The position numbers were made by a program, and so were the translations under genes. From a virus: DNA of 64,000 nucleotides. This document shows positions 63,174 through 64,000 of the stretch, piece by piece. The notes under the pieces were generated by a model that saw only the letters and a program-made list of their open reading frames with translations, made no database searches and had not been told where the DNA came from. Location: the IMG/VR virus record IMGVR_UViG_3300046777_002716, positions 37,898-101,897 of that record; one strand, given 5' to 3'. Positions within the stretch are counted from its first letter, which is position 1, and the number at the start of each line of letters is the position of its first letter.

Positions 63174-63202
63174 ATCATACTCTATTATGTATTGGGTGTC
63201 AA
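63174..63202 (-). promoter_or_regulatory. Sigma70 promoter for the glycosyltransferase-like gene
   Basis: TTGACA (63197-63202), a 17-base spacer and TATGAT (63174-63179) on the minus strand, 23 bases before the ATG at 63150. The TGA stop codon of the AbrB-like gene is part of the TTGACA. Confidence 0.82.
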
Positions 63203-63396
63203 TCTCTGTCTTTTTCGGTCAGTACCAAGTCCGACCCTTCGAGTGTAAATGAGATTTCTGTGTCTTCGTACCATGATAGTTCATTCACAATCCATTCTGG
63301 GATCGTAATGAAGTACTCCCCACTAATTGGATCAACCTCTAAGGACTTAAAATTTTCTCCGGAATTTTTTTTCATATCTTTGAACGGTTTTTGCAT
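63199..63396 (-). CDS. AbrB/MazE-like small DNA-binding protein
   Basis: A 65-aa protein. The centre ISGEYFITIPEWIVNELSWYEDTEISFTLEGSDLVL (about 24-59) follows the swapped-hairpin AbrB pattern: a strand, I-P-x-x-x-x-x-L-x-W helix entry and a closing strand. Similar phage proteins are common regulators or antitoxin-like. No toxin partner is seen. Its end overlaps the promoter of the glycosyltransferase gene, where it could act. The assignment is by motif only. Confidence 0.65.
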   Translation of the reverse strand: MQKPFKDMKKNSGENFKSLEVDPISGEYFITIPEWIVNELSWYEDTEISFTLEGSDLVLTEKDRD

Positions 63397-63657
63397 TATA
63401 TATGAGGTCTGTGAGACTTTTTTATTGGGCGGATTTTTTTATTTTAGAGTCTTATAGAACGGTCGCTTGGGTAACACTTTGTAGGTTAGGGTAGTTAAGG
63501 GTTTTATAATCGCCCCCACCCCCGCCGCGTTAACTGTCAAACACGAACGCACGAATAGGGCGGTAAAGTATAAAGAACTGCCGCCCACTAACGTATACCT
63601 TAGGTGCGGTGGGAAAGGGTAAGGAAAGGGGGCAGAATTGCCTGCCCCTGTTGTAAT
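63397..63657. other. GC-rich intergenic region without a gene
   Basis: A 261-base stretch with base content unlike its surroundings. It contains repeated GGGCGG/CCGCCC boxes near 63426, 63557 and 63579, a G-rich minus-strand run at 63511-63529, a TTGACA on the minus strand at about 63536 (no -10 at a usual spacing) and a 7-bp stem-loop at 63629-63648. It could be a regulatory or origin-like site. I saw no coding frame in it. Confidence 0.5.
63629..63648 (-). terminator. Stem-loop after the 108-aa gene
   Basis: GGGGCAG-6-CTGCCCC inverted repeat 10 bases after the stop codon at 63658. It lacks a T-run on the minus strand, so termination is uncertain. Confidence 0.4.
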
Positions 63658-63984
63658 TTAACCTACAAATGATTCTAAAACAGTGCTATTGTAGAGGTTA
63701 CAAATAGCATCATCGGCATCATAATCGGGTTCGGGTTCGGGTTCAAATGCTATTTCAACTGCCATACAATCGCAGGCGGGGATGCCATAATCTCGCGCAT
63801 CATGACAGCGTGTGAAATAGGAGTCATCATCGGACGGCGATACAAACAAATAGCGCGATCCTAGGTCTGAAATGAAACGCCGAACGATGCTATCCTCAGC
63901 ATCATCTAATCCCGTAAAATCATCATTCACCAGAGCACAAATCCAATGCGCGGGAATGACATAAGGTTGAAGGTCAATTGCCAT
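63658..63984 (-). CDS. Hypothetical acidic protein, 108 aa
   Basis: A 108-aa acidic protein with no named domain. The N-terminus MAIDLQPYVIPAHWICALVNDDFTGL is like that of some small phage or plasmid proteins; the middle has a Cys-rich CHDARDYGIPACDC, and residues 79-88 are a run FEPEPEPDYD. Its GC content and codon use are higher than in neighbours, consistent with a separate origin. Promoter is outside or at the edge of the window. The ATG at 63984 is 16 bases from the window end. Confidence 0.65.
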   Translation of the reverse strand: MAIDLQPYVIPAHWICALVNDDFTGLDDAEDSIVRRFISDLGSRYLFVSPSDDDSYFTRCHDARDYGIPACDCMAVEIAFEPEPEPDYDADDAICNLYNSTVLESFVG

Positions 63985-64000
63985 GATCCTAGGTGTGGTG

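Noticed and set aside
63395-63401. TATAAT next to the AbrB-like start
   Set aside because: It overlaps the ATG itself, so it could only give a leaderless product, and no -35 is present at 17 bases.
1-64000. tRNA genes, CRISPR arrays, integrase or att sites
   Set aside because: No cloverleaf-like segments, spaced repeats or integrase motifs were seen in the short intergenic gaps.

Overview
The window is a stretch of a T4-like myovirus genome of the marine cyanophage type. Every convincing gene reads on the minus strand, genes are packed with 1-14 base overlaps, the DNA is AT-rich, and nearly the whole T4 core set is recognisable. The cyanophage assignment rests on accessory genes: hsp20, cobS with a CobT-like partner, speD, a DUF3110 gene (a family typical of cyanobacteria), giant gp7-like and DUF4815 baseplate proteins, and small basic proteins. 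No tRNA, CRISPR array, integrase or insertion sequence was seen.

Layout in plus coordinates (transcription runs from high to low). 1-5900: hsp20, regA, gp62, an inserted cassette (DruA/DUF4338-like protein, a 195-aa unknown, a 69-aa HTH-like protein), gp44, an inserted small zinc metallopeptidase, gp45 and a DUF3310-like gene. 5900-9300: CobS-like AAA+ ATPase and a CobT-like zinc-protease/VWA protein. 9383-11300: a Pro/Lys/Ser-rich probable virion protein, then a 45-aa basic protein behind a perfect consensus sigma70 promoter. 11283-15873: gp46, a DUF3110 protein and gp47, flanked by two HNH homing endonuclease genes, then the late sigma factor gp55. 16049-18399: an Sm-like protein, UvsW and UvsY. 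18396-36620: the head/neck/tail block (gp23, gp22, gp21, gp67, gp20, gp19, gp18, gp17, gp16, gp15, gp14, gp13) with several cyanophage-specific structural proteins. 36622-60783: baseplate and fibre-anchor proteins, including giants of 2394 and 3954 aa, then gp8, gp6 and gp25. 60814-63984: small host-interaction and auxiliary genes (SpeD, a glycosyltransferase-like protein, an AbrB-like protein, hypotheticals) and a short GC-rich intergenic region.

The genes form a replication/recombination module (sliding clamp and loader, RegA, gp46/47, UvsW, UvsY), a late-transcription switch (gp55, clamp) and the virion assembly module. Exact TATAAATA octamers (the T4 gp55-type late promoter) lie upstream of virion genes and of both HNH genes. 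Good sigma70-type promoters precede the gp45 cluster, the 45-aa gene, gp55 and the glycosyltransferase-like gene. The least explained parts are the insertions in the clamp/clamp-loader operon, the CobS/CobT-like pair, the leader structures of hsp20 and of the DUF3310 gene, and the GC-rich stretch near 63.4-63.65 kb.
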